From the NCBI GenBank assembly GCA_963281255.1, contig OY725489.1, forward strand, positions 5,201,523 to 5,265,522: DNA of 64,000 nucleotides. The letters are read 5' to 3'. This DNA comes from Aphrocallistes beatrix. Lineage: Eukaryota > Porifera > Hexactinellida > Sceptrulophora > Aphrocallistidae. Shown here one piece after another: positions 1-10,660 of the stretch. A program made the translations under genes and the position numbers. Within the stretch, counting starts at the first letter, position 1. Each line of letters begins with the position of its first letter. The notes beneath the pieces are model-generated. The model had not been told where the DNA came from, did not search any database, and saw only the letters and a program-made list of their open reading frames with translations.

Positions 1-18
1 TTTGACCATCGGTTAATT

Positions 19-238
19 GGTTAAGGTCACGTAAAATAAATTGTTTGTTTATCATCCCCGCCCGTCCCAATCTTTAACCTCCGTGGTACTATATAGCATT
101 CTTATTTCAGCACCTTTTAGCTGGTGACCTGTCAATATTAACTATTTAATTAGCTGCAACAAAATAATATTTGTGAGACAAAGCTTTTCTGGAAAATGAC
201 GGATAATAAACAAGCAATTTATTTTGTGTGGCCTAACC
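19..238. repeat. Imperfect inverted repeat, MITE-like
   Basis: Positions 19-57 and 201-238 are inverted copies of each other, sharing the AAAATAAATTG core and GGTTA ends with a few mismatches. The roughly 140-bp spacer has no coding potential. The fold-back shape suggests a small non-autonomous DNA transposon. I see no clean target duplication, and the outer edge may lie before the window start. Confidence 0.5.
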
Positions 239-717
239 GCTGATGCATGATAAATTTTAACCATACTCTATAATCGGTTAACCACAGTGGTGTTATGCTG
301 TGAGAGCGGGTAGGAGCCCCGTTGCCATACATTTTTGAATGGACGGGATACAGTTGGCCTAGAATTTTGAGATACCGATCCTCAATTCAGAATAATTGCA
401 ATGGACAGTTATTGGTTTTCAATTTCAGTATAATTTCTTTTATACAGTTTGATTCGGTGTTGAATAATGACATGATTTAGCTTGACAGGAACCACTAATT
501 TTTTGATTGGCTTAAACTGTTACTTCGTTGTTCTTTGGAAACCTTAGAATATAGCAAATCTTAGCAATTACATCACCATTTTGTCTGTTAATCTGGCAGT
601 GCTGCAAATTATCAGCAAACATAGTTGGTAATAGTATGACAATGTTTTGGTAATTTGGCAACATAAATATGTTGGTAATTTCCCAAGAGTATTGTTTGTA
701 ATCGCATTCAGTTTTTC
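239..717. other. No recognisable feature
   Basis: AT-rich sequence with no long open frame, no tRNA-like fold and no repeat shared with the rest of the window that I could see. Confidence 0.6.
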
Positions 718-992
718 TACTATAATTCAGCCATTTTAGTTGATAGAAGGCTGAGATTTTAAGGAATGTGTATATTAATATACCATAACATATGATGCAA
801 CAATCATTAAAAAATGATGACTCATCATTCTGTTATTACGTCATCATTACTCAAAATTTTAGAAATTGACAAATTTGGTGATTTTTCTTGCGATATCGAT
901 TATAGCAGTAGGACAGACGTATTTAGAGATGTTACTTCCTTTATAATTAATTAATGTAACCCCAGGTGCCCACAGGGCGCCTCCGGTGGACA
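718..992 (-). repeat. Family A repeat, partial copy (A1a)
   Basis: This matches the 5' and middle part of the family A repeat in reverse orientation: the AGCCATTTTAGTTGATAGAAGG block, the TGATGACTCATCA block, the ACAAATTTGGTGATTTTTC block and part of the GGCGCCTCC hairpin zone. It stops before the GC-palindrome end. It faces copy A1b head to head across about 345 bp. Confidence 0.75.
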
Positions 993-1338
993 CAAATCAT
1001 TATCCATTACCTGTTTCAAAATTTAAAAACATTTTTATCTCTGTCTTTCAAAGGAATAACAAATTTCTTGCCATCTCCCCAGACAGATTTTTTGAGCCCC
1101 AATCTCAGTCCCTTTTCAATCCTTCCACCTACAATTCCTCGAAGGAATATCTCATTTCCCCCCCAATGCCCCCCCAAATCCATCTCCGGAAAGTTCCCTT
1201 TCAAACACTTCCTCCGAAGCATCTCTGATAAGAATCCGTCACTGAGTTTATTTTGTTATATTTTTTTCAGTAAAAGTTGAGATTATAATGTTGACTGTAC
1301 TGTTAGGCATAATATTTTGTTCAATTATTTTAAATGTA
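993..1338. other. Spacer between head-to-head family A copies
   Basis: C-rich and pyrimidine-rich sequence on the + strand. Open frames exist on both strands (about 100 codons) but have low-complexity Pro/Ser/Phe composition, so I do not call a gene. It may be sequence inserted into, or captured between, two family A copies. Confidence 0.4.
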
Positions 1339-1831
1339 ACAAGCGCGCTTCGCTTGGTAGCGCTGCGCGGCTGGCGGACACTTCGTGTCCGCCAGAGGCT
1401 CCCTTCGGTCGCCTGGAGGTGACATTGGTTAATTATAAGGGAGATAACATCTCTAAATATGTCCATCTTAGTGTTAAAACCGATTTCACTCGAAAAATCA
1501 CCAAATTTGTCAATGTTAAATTTTTTGATGTGTAATGATGACGTCATAACAAAGTGATGAGTCATCATTTTTTGATGCAAGTCGCATCATATATGAGGTA
1601 TGTTAGTATACAGATTCGTTTAAAATTTCAGCCTTCTATCTCTATAATGACTGAGTTATGCTCGAATAACTGTGTTGCTTAACTTTTAAAAATGTGACAA
1701 TGACGTCATAATTCCATGATGAGTCGACATTTTGTTCTGAACTCAGAACTTACTGGAACCATAGCCAAAATACTCCCACATGCCAAAAATCAGCCTTCTG
1801 CGCCTGGCAGTTTCTTCAATCAATTCGTTAC

Positions 1832-1868
<37 letters not shown>

Positions 1869-1892
1869 AATCGAGTTTTAATAGTAAGGATT
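1339..1892 (+). repeat. Family A repeat, near full-length (A1b)
   Basis: About 555 bp. It opens with a GC-rich cluster of short hairpins (GCGCGCTTCGC, then a GGCGGACAC / GTGTCCGCC stem, then AGGCTCCCTTCGG), continues with an AT-rich body containing TGACGTCATAA motifs, reaches TTCTTCAATCAATTCGTTAC and a (TA)n run, and closes with ATCGAGTTTTAATAGTAAGGA. Matching copies lie at 44.67 kb (same strand) and at 6.1, 30.8 and 47.7 kb (opposite strand). Confidence 0.85.
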
Positions 1893-2092
1893 ATTAATTA
1901 TCTCTCTTCACAATTATTATTATGCAAACACTCTTTGCGGTGGCAAAAAACTTTGTGTCCGCACGCTTTGTGTATCACCATTGTTGTTCTGGTTGTAACA
2001 CATTATCAGCAATTAATCAGCATAATATATTGATTTTTGAACCATTTGGATTCACATCTTAGTGATTCGAAGGACCAATCGTTAACTGATCC

Positions 2093-2335
2093 TAATAAAT
2101 CAAAACCAAAACTTTTCATTTCGAGTTGCAATTAAATCCTGAAAAGTTTTATTTTCAGATTTATTTGAATATACGTTCTCTATTACCCTATTGTCTAGAT
2201 TAACAGTTGAAAGCTAATATCTGGCTTAGTTCTTAATTTTGTATGTTTTTTTCTCAAATGGTGAACAAAAACAAAAAAATATTATGATAAACTTCTAATA
2301 AAACAATCATTTTCAGAATCTATGTCTTGAATACC
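2093..2335 (+). repeat. Family B repeat fragment (B1)
   Basis: The block around AGTTGAAAGCTAATAT, then a CAAAAACAAAAAAATA run, then TTTTCAGAATCTA, matches the tandem units of family B at 52.55-52.85 kb in the same orientation. Only about 1.5 units are present. Confidence 0.5.
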
Positions 2336-2949
2336 CCAGAATGACCATTAAATTTATACAGGGTGGGCCACGGGAAACAGGTTTAAATAAATTCTTAATA
2401 ATTTTTAAACGAAGAGAGATAACTCGATCCTGTAAAAGTATAATAAACTATATTAAATGCCATTTTTCTTCTCATCCTATATAGCATCTATCCATTAATA
2501 ATATGTTCAATCCAGCTCCCTTTCAAAGCAATCACTTTTTGTAATCTCAGGAGAACATTTTAATATCAATGTGAAAGTAACAAATTAACTATTTAGATTG
2601 TAAAAAGAATATAAACAACATAGTTGCAGTAATATTTCATGCTAAACATACAACCCAAGCCGATAGGGGTAGAAAATGGGTTTTTTGTCCGAATTTACAA
2701 ATTCAGGGTTAAAATTCTTAAAACAAACACTAATGACTAATGAAGATCGTAATCACTGAAGAATAAAAGTACATAAAACACCAATATAAAAAGCTCGTTA
2801 GATTGCTTTCTTAACTAATTTGGAGGGTGGTAGAGTGTGGCGAAGATAGTCGGCAAGAATTTAGACATTGTAGGTCGCCAGAAACATTTTTGAAGAAAAC
2901 TTTACAAAAGGATTTGTTCCACGGTGCAATTCTCAGAAATGAAGTATAA
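2336..2949. other. Tc1/mariner-type terminal sequence and non-coding flank
   Basis: TACAGGGTGGGCCACGGG at about 2358 resembles a terminal inverted repeat of Tc1/mariner elements and is placed where the 3' end of the adjacent minus-strand transposase element would lie. No matching right-hand end is visible beyond 4384. The remaining sequence to 2949 is AT-rich with no convincing frame. Confidence 0.4.
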
Positions 2950-4384
2950 CTATGTATAATAAATAATTATACAAGTTTCATTAATGTTGCAGCATATTAG
3001 AGCCAACTGCACACCAGACTGTGACATTTCTTGTGTTAAAGGCTTGTTATCAAACGGGTTTGGCTTTTCCTCACCCCAAATCCTCATGTTCTGCTTACTG
3101 ACTTGTCCAGAAAGGTGAAAATGAGCCTCGTCACTCCAGTCAATATCACCGATGTCAATTTCATTATTCCCAATCTTATCTGACATAAGTTTTGCAAAAG
3201 TCAGTCTCTTCTCTTTTTGGAGTGTAGATTGCTTCTGTAGGATCTGTATCTTATATGGGATGAAGTTGAGGTCATCTATGAGAATCCTTCTAACTATTGT
3301 CCAGAATACATAGGGCATTCCAAAAGTTCTCGTCCCAAATATGTATTTCAGATGAGAGTGAAAATTAGATATTTTCAATTTGTCCATTGTATTTCCTGAA
3401 GGGATCAGCTTCTAATTTGTATATTGATTTATTTTAAGAGGACAATTATTGTAGTTCCTATATTAGATTTTTATGCATCGGTTTAGGGTAGTGTCGAAAA
3501 GTTGGAATCTTCCCATTGAAAATGGCTTAAAACTAAATTTGGAGAATAAAAGTTGTGAAAATCGTAGAATAAGGTCTTTAAAAGGTGAAATAATTAAGAA
3601 CCAATGTGAAAAAGTAAACGGGAGGTGTTCAATAGTATTGCTCATGTTGAAAAAATATCATGCCACTTTTAGTGGATTTTTTGTCAATTTTCGCCACTCA
3701 ACAAGTGGGACAAAAATGGTAGTAAACCACTTCATAACATACGTAGTATTCCCTCAGCCTCAAACTATAATACTATAGAGAATTCAATCTATATGTTAGT
3801 TGATGCGTTGAATTGGATGGCGGGTCACTTTTAATCCCACATCTGCTCAGAACTGAAATATATCAAAGGGAACCCCAAAATCACATTCAAAGGGACTATC
3901 TTACCGATGTGAACAGCCGATGTACAAAAATATAATATAGGAACCACAATAATTTTTCTTTTAAAATAAAGCAATATATATAAATTGGAAGCTGATCCCC
4001 TAAGGATTACAATGGACAAATTGAAAATATCTTATTTTCACTCTCATTTGAGATACAGATTTGGGACTAGAACTTTTGGAATGCCCTATGTAATTGCAGC
4101 TCTCTAAAAAATAGCCTCCTTAATGAGCGTTGCGGTAATCTGCAAGTTTCCTCTTTAATTTTTCGATGTTAATAGGGGTCCTCACTGTCTTAAAGGGTCC
4201 GGGCCCCTAGCTGTATCATCTACAGTGCCATTCCCTTCAAACCTCTTGACAATATTTTGATGGTATCTGGTTTAGGTGCAGTTCTAGATTTATAGAATCT
4301 TATCTGCGTTGTAACTATAGAATTATGATTTCCGTAGTACCATTTTATGATATTACTCCTTTCACCACGCGTCAGCCTTGTCAT
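2950..4384 (-). pseudogene. Tc1/mariner-type transposase, split by a MITE
   Basis: The minus-strand reading begins at an ATG at 4384 (MTRLTRGERSNII...) and shows an N-terminal helix-turn-helix region. Frame breaks follow near 4240 (VKRFEGNGTVDD) and 4200 (TVRTPINIEKLKRKL). The family C MITE then interrupts it from 4086 to 3313. Removing the MITE and one TA copy restores the frame into VRRILIDDLNFIPYKIQ. The first catalytic Asp lies in WSDEAHFHLSG near 3070. Homology ends near 2950, before the second and third acidic residues. This is the DDE transposase type often annotated as Tc3-like in arthropods. It has at least two frameshifts, stops, a lost C-terminus and an insertion, so it is dead. 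Confidence 0.85.
3313..4086. mobile_element. Family C MITE with long terminal inverted repeats (C1)
   Basis: The ends are GGGCATTCCAAAAGTTCT and its inverse AGAACTTTTGGAATGCCC, and the inverted match extends about 140 bp inward from each end. It is flanked by TA on both sides (3311-3312 and 4087-4088), as expected for Tc1/mariner or pogo integration. It lies inside the transposase pseudogene, so it is the younger insertion. The interior has no intact frame. A second, one-ended copy is at 25.95 kb. Confidence 0.85.
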
Positions 4385-4454
4385 AACTTGCTAGTAATAT
4401 AGAGGTTAATAAAACATAAAAAACTGCTTTCTTAAAACTGAAATACTGATACAT

Positions 4455-4615
4455 TCCCATGTCAAACTAATTCCAAGTTATTAACATTATTACCATATAT
4501 AGAAAGGTGTGAAACCGCAAAAATTCAAAACCACAAATATTTCAAGCATCCCAATATGACCATTGAATTCACCATATACGACTTCCTATTCAACAATAAT
4601 ACATTTCTCGAAATA
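4455..4615. repeat. Solo family D unit
   Basis: The ATTACCATATATAGAAAGGTGTGAAA block, an ACCGCAAAAA-type run and CGACTTCCTATTCAACAATAATACATT match the units of the palindromic array at 59.9-61.3 kb. Confidence 0.6.
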
Positions 4616-4849
4616 ACGATTATTTTTAGGGGTATACAATGGACCCAAGTTCTAGGATCCGAGAATGAGCGGCTACAGTCCATAGTTAAAGGAGTCTATG
4701 GTTTGAATAGATATTTTGCTTTTGCTTCTGTAGTTTCTGCTTTCTATTATTTAACTAAATAATATTTCTTTGTTTACTTATGAAAATGTTTACTATAAAA
4801 CTCATTTTAAGAACTATCAAATCGAATTTTCTGTCTTAGAAGGGAAAAA

Positions 4850-5325
4850 TTGAATTATTTCAATTATCTTCCTAAAGGATATCGATATCTCAAGTATCAT
4901 GAAAATAATGGTACAATTTATCGTACACTCTCGAAAAACAAAGGATGCAATAGCTTGGCTAAAATTTACACAACAGAAAATCACCTCGAAATGACTCATA
5001 ATCATTCTCAATTTGAGCACGGAACGGATGCTACTATTATCAAATAGAATAAAACGAGCTGCTAAATTATCTACAGACAATTTGAGAGATGTTTTTGATA
5101 AAGAGTGTCGTGATTCTCAAGGAGCTTCTTCTTTGACATTCAAGAAATTCAATTAGTGATGATGAACCTATTATTTCTAGATGTTATGTATCCCTTCAGC
5201 GAAGAGTAGAAAACTTTCGCGCATGCTGTGTTTGTGAAAATTTGCCAAATGAACTAAAGCAGTTGAATCACGAGCGAACTATTTGTCGTGAAAGAATTGA
5301 CGGCATAACTAAAATATTTCAATAA
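4850..5325 (+). pseudogene. FLYWCH-type zinc-finger protein remnant
   Basis: Three consecutive plus-strand frames join into one protein-like reading. Piece 1 (4850-5047) has the FLYWCH layout: GYRYLKY, then IYRTLSKNKGCNS, AKIYTT and HNH. Piece 2 (about 5035-5155) reads IKRAAKLSTDNLRDVFDKECRD, the helical segment that follows FLYWCH fingers in MULE-associated proteins. Piece 3 (5155-5325) has ACCVC and ends at TAA. FLYWCH fingers normally carry a WxC where this copy has YRT, so the first zinc ligand looks lost. No MULE core follows. It is likely a MULE-derived pseudogene related to the one at 18.4-20.2 kb. Confidence 0.65.
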
Positions 5326-5493
5326 CAGCGAACTTTTCCTTAGAATTCTAATATTTTCTTCTACTCGTATTGTATTTCTTTATCATCATTTAATATTTTG
5401 TCAATTTTCATCTTCCATACTACTATCATTTTAAAAATTGAATTTAGAAAACTTTTTAATCTTTCATCCCTATAAACTTATCTCTCCAAAGCT

Positions 5494-5662
5494 AATATTA
5501 GGGTCAATTTTCGACTTTACAAATTTTAGGTCAAATCTCCACTTCAGTTTTAGGTTAAAATCCTTCTCTCAAATTTATTTTGGGTTAAATTTTGACATTT
5601 TATTTTCAAATCCCGATCCAGTTTTGAGTGAAACTCCGACTTCAGCATTAGGTCAAATTCCA
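5494..5662 (+). repeat. Degenerate minisatellite
   Basis: About six diverged units of 24-37 bp, each with a TTAGGTCAAAT-like core (TTAGGGTCAATTTTCGAC, TTAGGTCAAATCTCC, TTAGGTTAAAATCC, TGGGTTAAATTTTG, TTGAGTGAAACTCC, TTAGGTCAAATTCC). Confidence 0.6.
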
Positions 5663-6060
5663 GCGTCTCTGTTGTTGCTTATACAAAATAATTTACTTTT
5701 TTCATTTTAAAGATTTCAAGGGCCCATTCAGCACATCACACATTCAACAAATTTTCAAAAAATATAACTGTCTGACTACAAACACTAAAGTGACAGGTAC
5801 AAAACAAATACAATACCTAGTATTGGGGCTGTTTGAACGTTGCACAATACCCGTTAAATGTTCCTTTCTAACTTCCTCAGAAATTAATTAATGATTTCCC
5901 AATGTGGTCCCCTGGAAGCTAGTAATAACAATGCCTATAAATACTTTTATCACTTTTTTGTGAGCAATTATTCAACACGTTGTTATTCCCGCTACATAGT
6001 AGCTAAATACAGTATATCCCTTATATCTCCGTAAATTATCCTTGATTGATTAATATGTAT
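5663..6060. other. No recognisable feature
   Basis: AT-rich, with no long open frame and no shared repeat seen. Confidence 0.55.
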
Positions 6061-6565
6061 AGGTATATCTATATCTATATCTGTAACGAATTGATTGAAC
6101 AAACTCCCTAGCAGAAAAAGCTTTTTAGCATACGAAGTCATTTGGCCCCGGATCGTGCAAGTTGTGACCTCAGACGAAATCTCGACGCATCACGGAATTA
6201 TGACGTCATTGTCACCCTTTTTTATTAACATTTTTTTTCGAGCGTTTTCGAGCAACTCCATCAATATAGAACCTAGATGGATGAAATTTTATTGCAGGTC
6301 TATATTAATAATTCACACATAGTGTTATCACCACAATCTAAAAATGTTGTGTCATCATTTTGTTATTACGTCATCATTATACAACCAAATTAAAGTACCA
6401 TTATTTTGATATTTTATACCATAAATGAAATATAGGCTCTAAATTTGGATCAGACATACTCAATACCATTTTCAATTATTGTTTTTGACAAGATTTAGGC
6501 ATACGCTGGGGACACCAAGTGTTCACAGCAGCGCAGCACTTTCTAGCGAAGCACGCTTTTATGTA
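6061..6565 (-). repeat. Diverged family A copy (A2)
   Basis: This minus-orientation copy keeps the CTGTAACGAATTGATTGAAC end next to TATATC repeats, the TGACGTCATTGTCAC block, the TTGTTATTACGTCATCATTA block, and a degraded GC end (AGCAGCGCAGCAC, AGCGAAGCACGC). It is the most diverged near-complete copy, which implies it is older. Confidence 0.7.
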
Positions 6566-6881
6566 ATTAATTTGAGTTTAAGTAATTTTGATTTCAAAAT
6601 TATTTTAATTACTGTAAATCTGTGAATAAGTTCCTGAGTAAAATAAATTTAGTTTCTTTCTTGCCCTGAATTACTGCCGTGCCTTCATTTGCACAAAATA
6701 ATTTAGCACCGTGGCGTTTACTTGCATCTTAAGGTATATGTACATAATATTACTCTATAGTGGATTTTTCTATCTTCACTGTTTTCACTTGATCCAGGTA
6801 TAAATTCTCCCAACAATAGCGGGGAAACTTTTCAGCTCAATGAAGTATAGGTGAGATCAAGTACATATTATAAAATGTATA
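6566..6881. other. No recognisable feature
   Basis: AT-rich, non-coding in appearance. Confidence 0.5.
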
Positions 6882-7028
6882 CAGTAATACGAACATCAAG
6901 GAACAGTCAAAATTTGTTCGTATTAACCAAGTGATTTACATGTACTATTTACGTATATAGTTAAAATGTCTGTTTCGTATTACCTGGAGTTACGTATTAT
7001 CTGTGTTCGTATTTGCGTGATTCTACTG
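6882..7028. mobile_element. Tigger/pogo-like MITE
   Basis: It starts CAGTAATACGAACATC and ends with the inverse of CAGTAGAATCACGC plus AATACGAAC, flanked by TA on both sides (6880-6881 and 7029-7030). The length of 147 bp, the TA duplication and the CAGT terminus fit a pogo/Tigger MITE. Confidence 0.6.
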
Positions 7029-7030
7029 TA

Positions 7031-7170
7031 TATGTTTCAGTGTATTAGAAAGCACTGTGGATTCATGAGTACACAGTAAACTCGCGAACACCCATAAAAA
7101 TACTTGTTTTTTGCGAGTACACCTGTGTTCGTGAATGCAGTGTCTTCCAATACACTGAAGCATATATACA
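7031..7170. repeat. Hairpin element
   Basis: Two inverted arms of about 55 bp (TTTCAGTGTATTAGAAAGCA against AATACACTGAAGC) surround a short loop. It abuts the Tigger-like MITE, and the arms contain the same GTGTTCGTGAAT-like motif as that MITE, so the two may be parts of one compound element. Confidence 0.55.
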
Positions 7171-7670
7171 CTATCCCATATTTCCCCATACAAATAGTTA
7201 TAATACTGATTTATTTAGCGAGTCAAGATATTTAATTGGTAAGAGATACGCTTAATTTAACTTCGAATTAGAATTCTCCATATTCGAATTATTCACTTTT
7301 AAAATTTCAACTTGTTTACACTCCCACAAGGTTAAAAATTTTCTAACTGTGCCACCTCATATCACCAATGCCATTACATACAATGGTGATCACTCGTGAC
7401 ATGTGGCATAGGAAAGCAAATGCAGAAAATATTGAATCTTGAAGAAGTATAAATTTTTTTGGACCTCTGTTTTATTACTTCATGATTCTGGATCAATTTC
7501 ACCAAGAATCAATCTCTGGCTCTATGCCGTCTTCGGAGAGAGAAACATTGGGAGGACCGGGGCATTAGAGGAAAATTAACAGAATGTTTAAATTTTGCTC
7601 AACATTATTTATATAATGTTTTAATACGCTTTTTCCCTTTTTTATTCACATTATTCATCCATATTACAAA
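7171..7670. other. No recognisable feature
   Basis: AT-rich; no long frame and no shared repeat seen. Confidence 0.5.
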
Positions 7671-7750
7671 TTTACAAGCGCGCTTCGCTTGCTTCTGCGC
7701 AGCAGGCGGATACTTCGTATCCACATGAGGCGCTATTTGGGCTATTATGA
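7671..7750 (+). repeat. Family A GC-end fragment (A3)
   Basis: ACAAGCGCGCTTCGCTTGCT, then GCGCAGCAGGCGGATAC with its inverse, matches only the hairpin-rich end of family A. The rest of the element is absent. Confidence 0.7.
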
Positions 7751-7789
7751 TCCACTAATTAATAGTTGCATATTTGCGCTAATTTTAAA

Positions 7790-8525
7790 GGAATTCGCTG
7801 AAAAGTGGAAATAATTGAAAATCAGAAAATATTTAACATGGACCCTCGAAAGCACAATATTCGAAATCTATGCTAGAGAAAACCCCATCTGAACCGTTGA
7901 AAGCTATTCTCTATCTAGCTTATCTTTTTTGAACAAAAAAATTATCGTGGACCGTCAAAAACAGAACATTTGAAATCTACACAGTGGAAACCTCTATATA
8001 ACCCGTTGAAACCAAGTCTAGATTAATTTTGAAATTTATTTACTGTATGAACCTATTGCAAACAAAACGAACTAAAATTTATCATAAACCTTCGAATATT
8101 CAATATTCGAGATCTACACACCTCGAAAAACCCTTTATGATTCGTTGACACTCTCTCCCATCTTTTTGTAGATTCTCCAAAGGTGTCAAAATATAGTACT
8201 ACGTATATTCTTGTCGTATACTTGCTATTCATTTGAAATGTTCGTATTTCAATAGACAACACGATTGTATCCTTTTTGTATTATAGACATAGTCTCGACT
8301 CGACTACCACATTTGAATGTACAACCAGTGAATATCTATTTGTCTCGTCATATATAGTTTTAAATATTTTGTCACCTTTATTATGGGACGTGTAAAAATT
8401 TTCATTAGCCTCTCGAACTCTTTTGTAGATGTATAATTTGACACCTACATTTCAAGTTTCTACTACCTGCCAATTCTTCTATTAATTCCAACAAACAAAA
8501 AATCATTGAGTTTTATCAATTAAGA
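7790..8525 (+). repeat. Family B repeat (B2)
   Basis: Three diverged tandem units start near 7838, 7946 and 8083. Each has a GGACC(C)TCGAAA-like start, an ATTCGAAATCTA core and a CCGTTGAAA end. The copy closes with CCAATTCTTCTATTAATTCC, an ACAAACAAAAAATCATTGAG run and TTTTATCAATTAAG. The same closing block is found at 18.1 and 53.2 kb, and inverted at 27.97 kb. Confidence 0.65.
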
Positions 8526-8613
8526 TCTGAAACATCATTTAGGAATACATACAATCTGTTTCATAATTATTGGCACTCAATGAAATTTTATATTCTAGAT
8601 TGTATAACTTGTA

Positions 8614-8771
8614 CATGGCCTGCGCCATGTTTTAACAGCAGTGGGTGTCCTAAGAGGGATTTCTCTGAAAGTGGGTGACCATTTAGGGAGGGATATATAC
8701 TGTACAATATGATAAAACAGGACGCAGTGGGTGTCTGGACACCCACGACACCCCCGGTGGCGCCGGCCCTG
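8614..8771. mobile_element. hAT-like MITE
   Basis: The right end is GCGCCGGCCCTG. The left end CATGGCCTGCGCCATG matches its inverse at 13 of 16 positions. The terminus CAGGGCCGGCGCCA is a familiar hAT-type end. It is 158 bp long. The eight flanking bases on the two sides do not match, so the duplication has decayed or the left edge is misplaced. Confidence 0.55.
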
Positions 8772-8775
8772 TTTA

Positions 8776-9118
8776 AAGTGTGTCCGAACATTATTGACAC
8801 TAAGCTTAAACTTAATGTAGTATCAAACTAGTAATTGGAAATAGTATTATAATTTCAAGAACTTCATTTATGTATTTTCCTACTATATATACATCGTTTT
8901 GACTCACACTATCATATAACTAAAAACTGAGACAAAGAATGAGTTTGCATTCCAGAAAAGATGCTGTGTAATCACATGGTATGATAGTGTGACTCAAAAC
9001 AATGTATATATAGGAAGAAAATACATAAATAAAGTTATCCAGAGATTATAATATTCTTTCTATGTACAATTTTGATGCTACATTAAGTTAAAGTTTAGTG
9101 TCAATAATTTCCGGACAC
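8776..9118. mobile_element. Tc1-type MITE with long inverted repeats
   Basis: Arms of about 145 bp pair across a short centre. Shared outer sequence includes GTGTCCGGAAATTATTGACA on one side and GTGTCCGAACATTATTGACA on the other; shared inner sequence includes ACTCACACTATCATA. TA lies on both sides. There is no open frame. It directly abuts the hAT-like MITE. Confidence 0.7.
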
Positions 9119-9156
9119 TATTATCACATCAATCAAAGTTTCTACTATTTTAGTTA

Positions 9157-10488
9157 CAGTATGTCCGATAATTATTTAGAATTTTCACTTTGATGAATTC
9201 CTGGTCATTCTGGAATATTTATAATGTTTGCATAGGCACTATTATAATTATTCTATTCGAAAGTAAGTACTAAGTGAGCAAAAACCCATATTATTCAATT
9301 TAAAAAAATATTTGTTAAAAATTATACCATGACGTCATAATGACATATCATTTTTTGGTTTATTTTAATTCATTGACATTCTCTGTAGTATAGACTAGTT
9401 ATTTTTATCATCATGTCTCAAGAATCCAAGAGAAGACAAATACAATTACTCTTGGAAGGAAAGAAACACTCTCCGAAGGAAATCAGTTCGATTGTGGGTG
9501 TGTCTATAGCCACCGTTTACAACCTAATTTCTCGAATGAAGTCCGGAACTTCTCTTGTTCACAAGAATGGCGCAGGTAGACCAGGTAGACTCATTTCTAA
9601 AATTAAGAAATATGTTGCTAGGACCGTCAACCTCAATCCGTCGATTTCAATTCGTAATCTTACAGCTAACTGTCCGGTTGAAATAGGAAGAGACACCATG
9701 AACCGTTGCTTGAGAAAACTTAAATATTCCAAGCCTTACCCGACACCTGTTCCTTTATTATCTGAAAATAATCGACTATAGGATCCAGTGGACAAAGGAA
9801 CACATCAATGACCAATGGCATCATGCTATTTTCGCCGATGAGGCTTCAATTTGGTTGTGTCGAGGGCGTATCCGAATGTGGACCAAAAGGGGCATAGTGA
9901 GAACTCACCCCACCGTAAAACACACCCAGAAGATCCATATATGGGCTGCCTTCTCTTCAATGGGGACTTTCCCTTTGTGCATTTTCTCACAGATGCTGAA
10001 TGCGGAATTGTTTACAAAATATTAGAGGTTCATTTGCTCGCTCAAGCTCATGTCTTTCACCAGGATGCTTGGTTCCTAGTTCAAGACAACGATCCTAAGC
10101 ATACAGCAAAGTTTACGAAGGCTTGGATGGTGGAAAATATGCCGAATAAAAAGATAGATTGGCCCAGCCAGAGTCCAGACATCAACCCCATCGAGAATTT
10201 GTTTGCTTGGGTTAAACTCAATCTAATAAAAAGGCGTCCAAAGAATATTACACAACTGAAAGAGGAACTAACCGCTTTGTGGGAAAATATCAATAGTGAT
10301 TTTCTAGAAAATTATTGGCTTTCGATGCCAAGGAGGTGCCAATTGGTTATTGATAATGATGGTCATAAAATAAATTATTAAATTTGCGGGCTTCAGTGTC
10401 ATATTTTCACCGAAATGAATACCTTACCTATTATAATTCATTAAGCATTGCAATTTGAAAAATTCTAAATAATTATCGGACATACTGT
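9157..10488 (+). mobile_element. Complete Tc1-like element with inverted ends
   Basis: The ends are CAGTATGTCCGATAATTATT and the exact inverse, and the inverted match runs about 31 bp. TA flanks both sides (9155-9156 and 10489-10490). The 1.33-kb length is typical for Tc1 elements. The single transposase frame is broken (see the gene entry), so it is non-autonomous now, but the ends are well preserved. Confidence 0.9.
9413..10381 (+). pseudogene. Tc1-like transposase
   Basis: The start MSQESKRRQIQLLLEGKKHS lies in the expected place after the left inverted repeat. Residues 1-120 form the paired helix-turn-helix DNA-binding region (PKEISSIVGVSIATVYNLI; GAGRPGR is the usual basic GRPR-like hinge). 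A frameshift at about 9780 leads to the first catalytic motif (FADEASIW, near 9840). A second, near 10020, leads to LVQDNDPKHTAK and SPDINPIENLF, the second Asp and the Glu. Thirty-five residues lie between those two, one more than the usual DD34E, owing to a doubled Lys. The normal C-terminal tail MPRRCQLVIDNDGHKINY is present. All catalytic residues survive, but the reading needs two frameshift repairs, so it is a pseudogene of moderate age. Confidence 0.9.
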
Positions 10489-10660
10489 AACTATGATAAT
10501 AATAAATGACTTTATATCTTGATAATCTATTAAACTATGGTAATCATTATAAAAAAATTGTCTCAGCTTTTTTCCTCAAATTTTTTTCTTGCGAAAACCG
10601 AACTCAACTTCATCCATCTTAACCTAGTCATTTTGATCATACATATACATAGCATTCGGA

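Noticed and set aside
966-1280. Open frames of 70-105 codons on both strands
   Set aside because: Low-complexity Pro/Ser/Phe composition mirrored on the other strand, no homology to any domain I know; sits between two repeat copies.
3463-4019. Open frames inside the family C MITE
   Set aside because: They lie in inverted-repeat sequence, have different frames in C1 and C2, and carry no domain.
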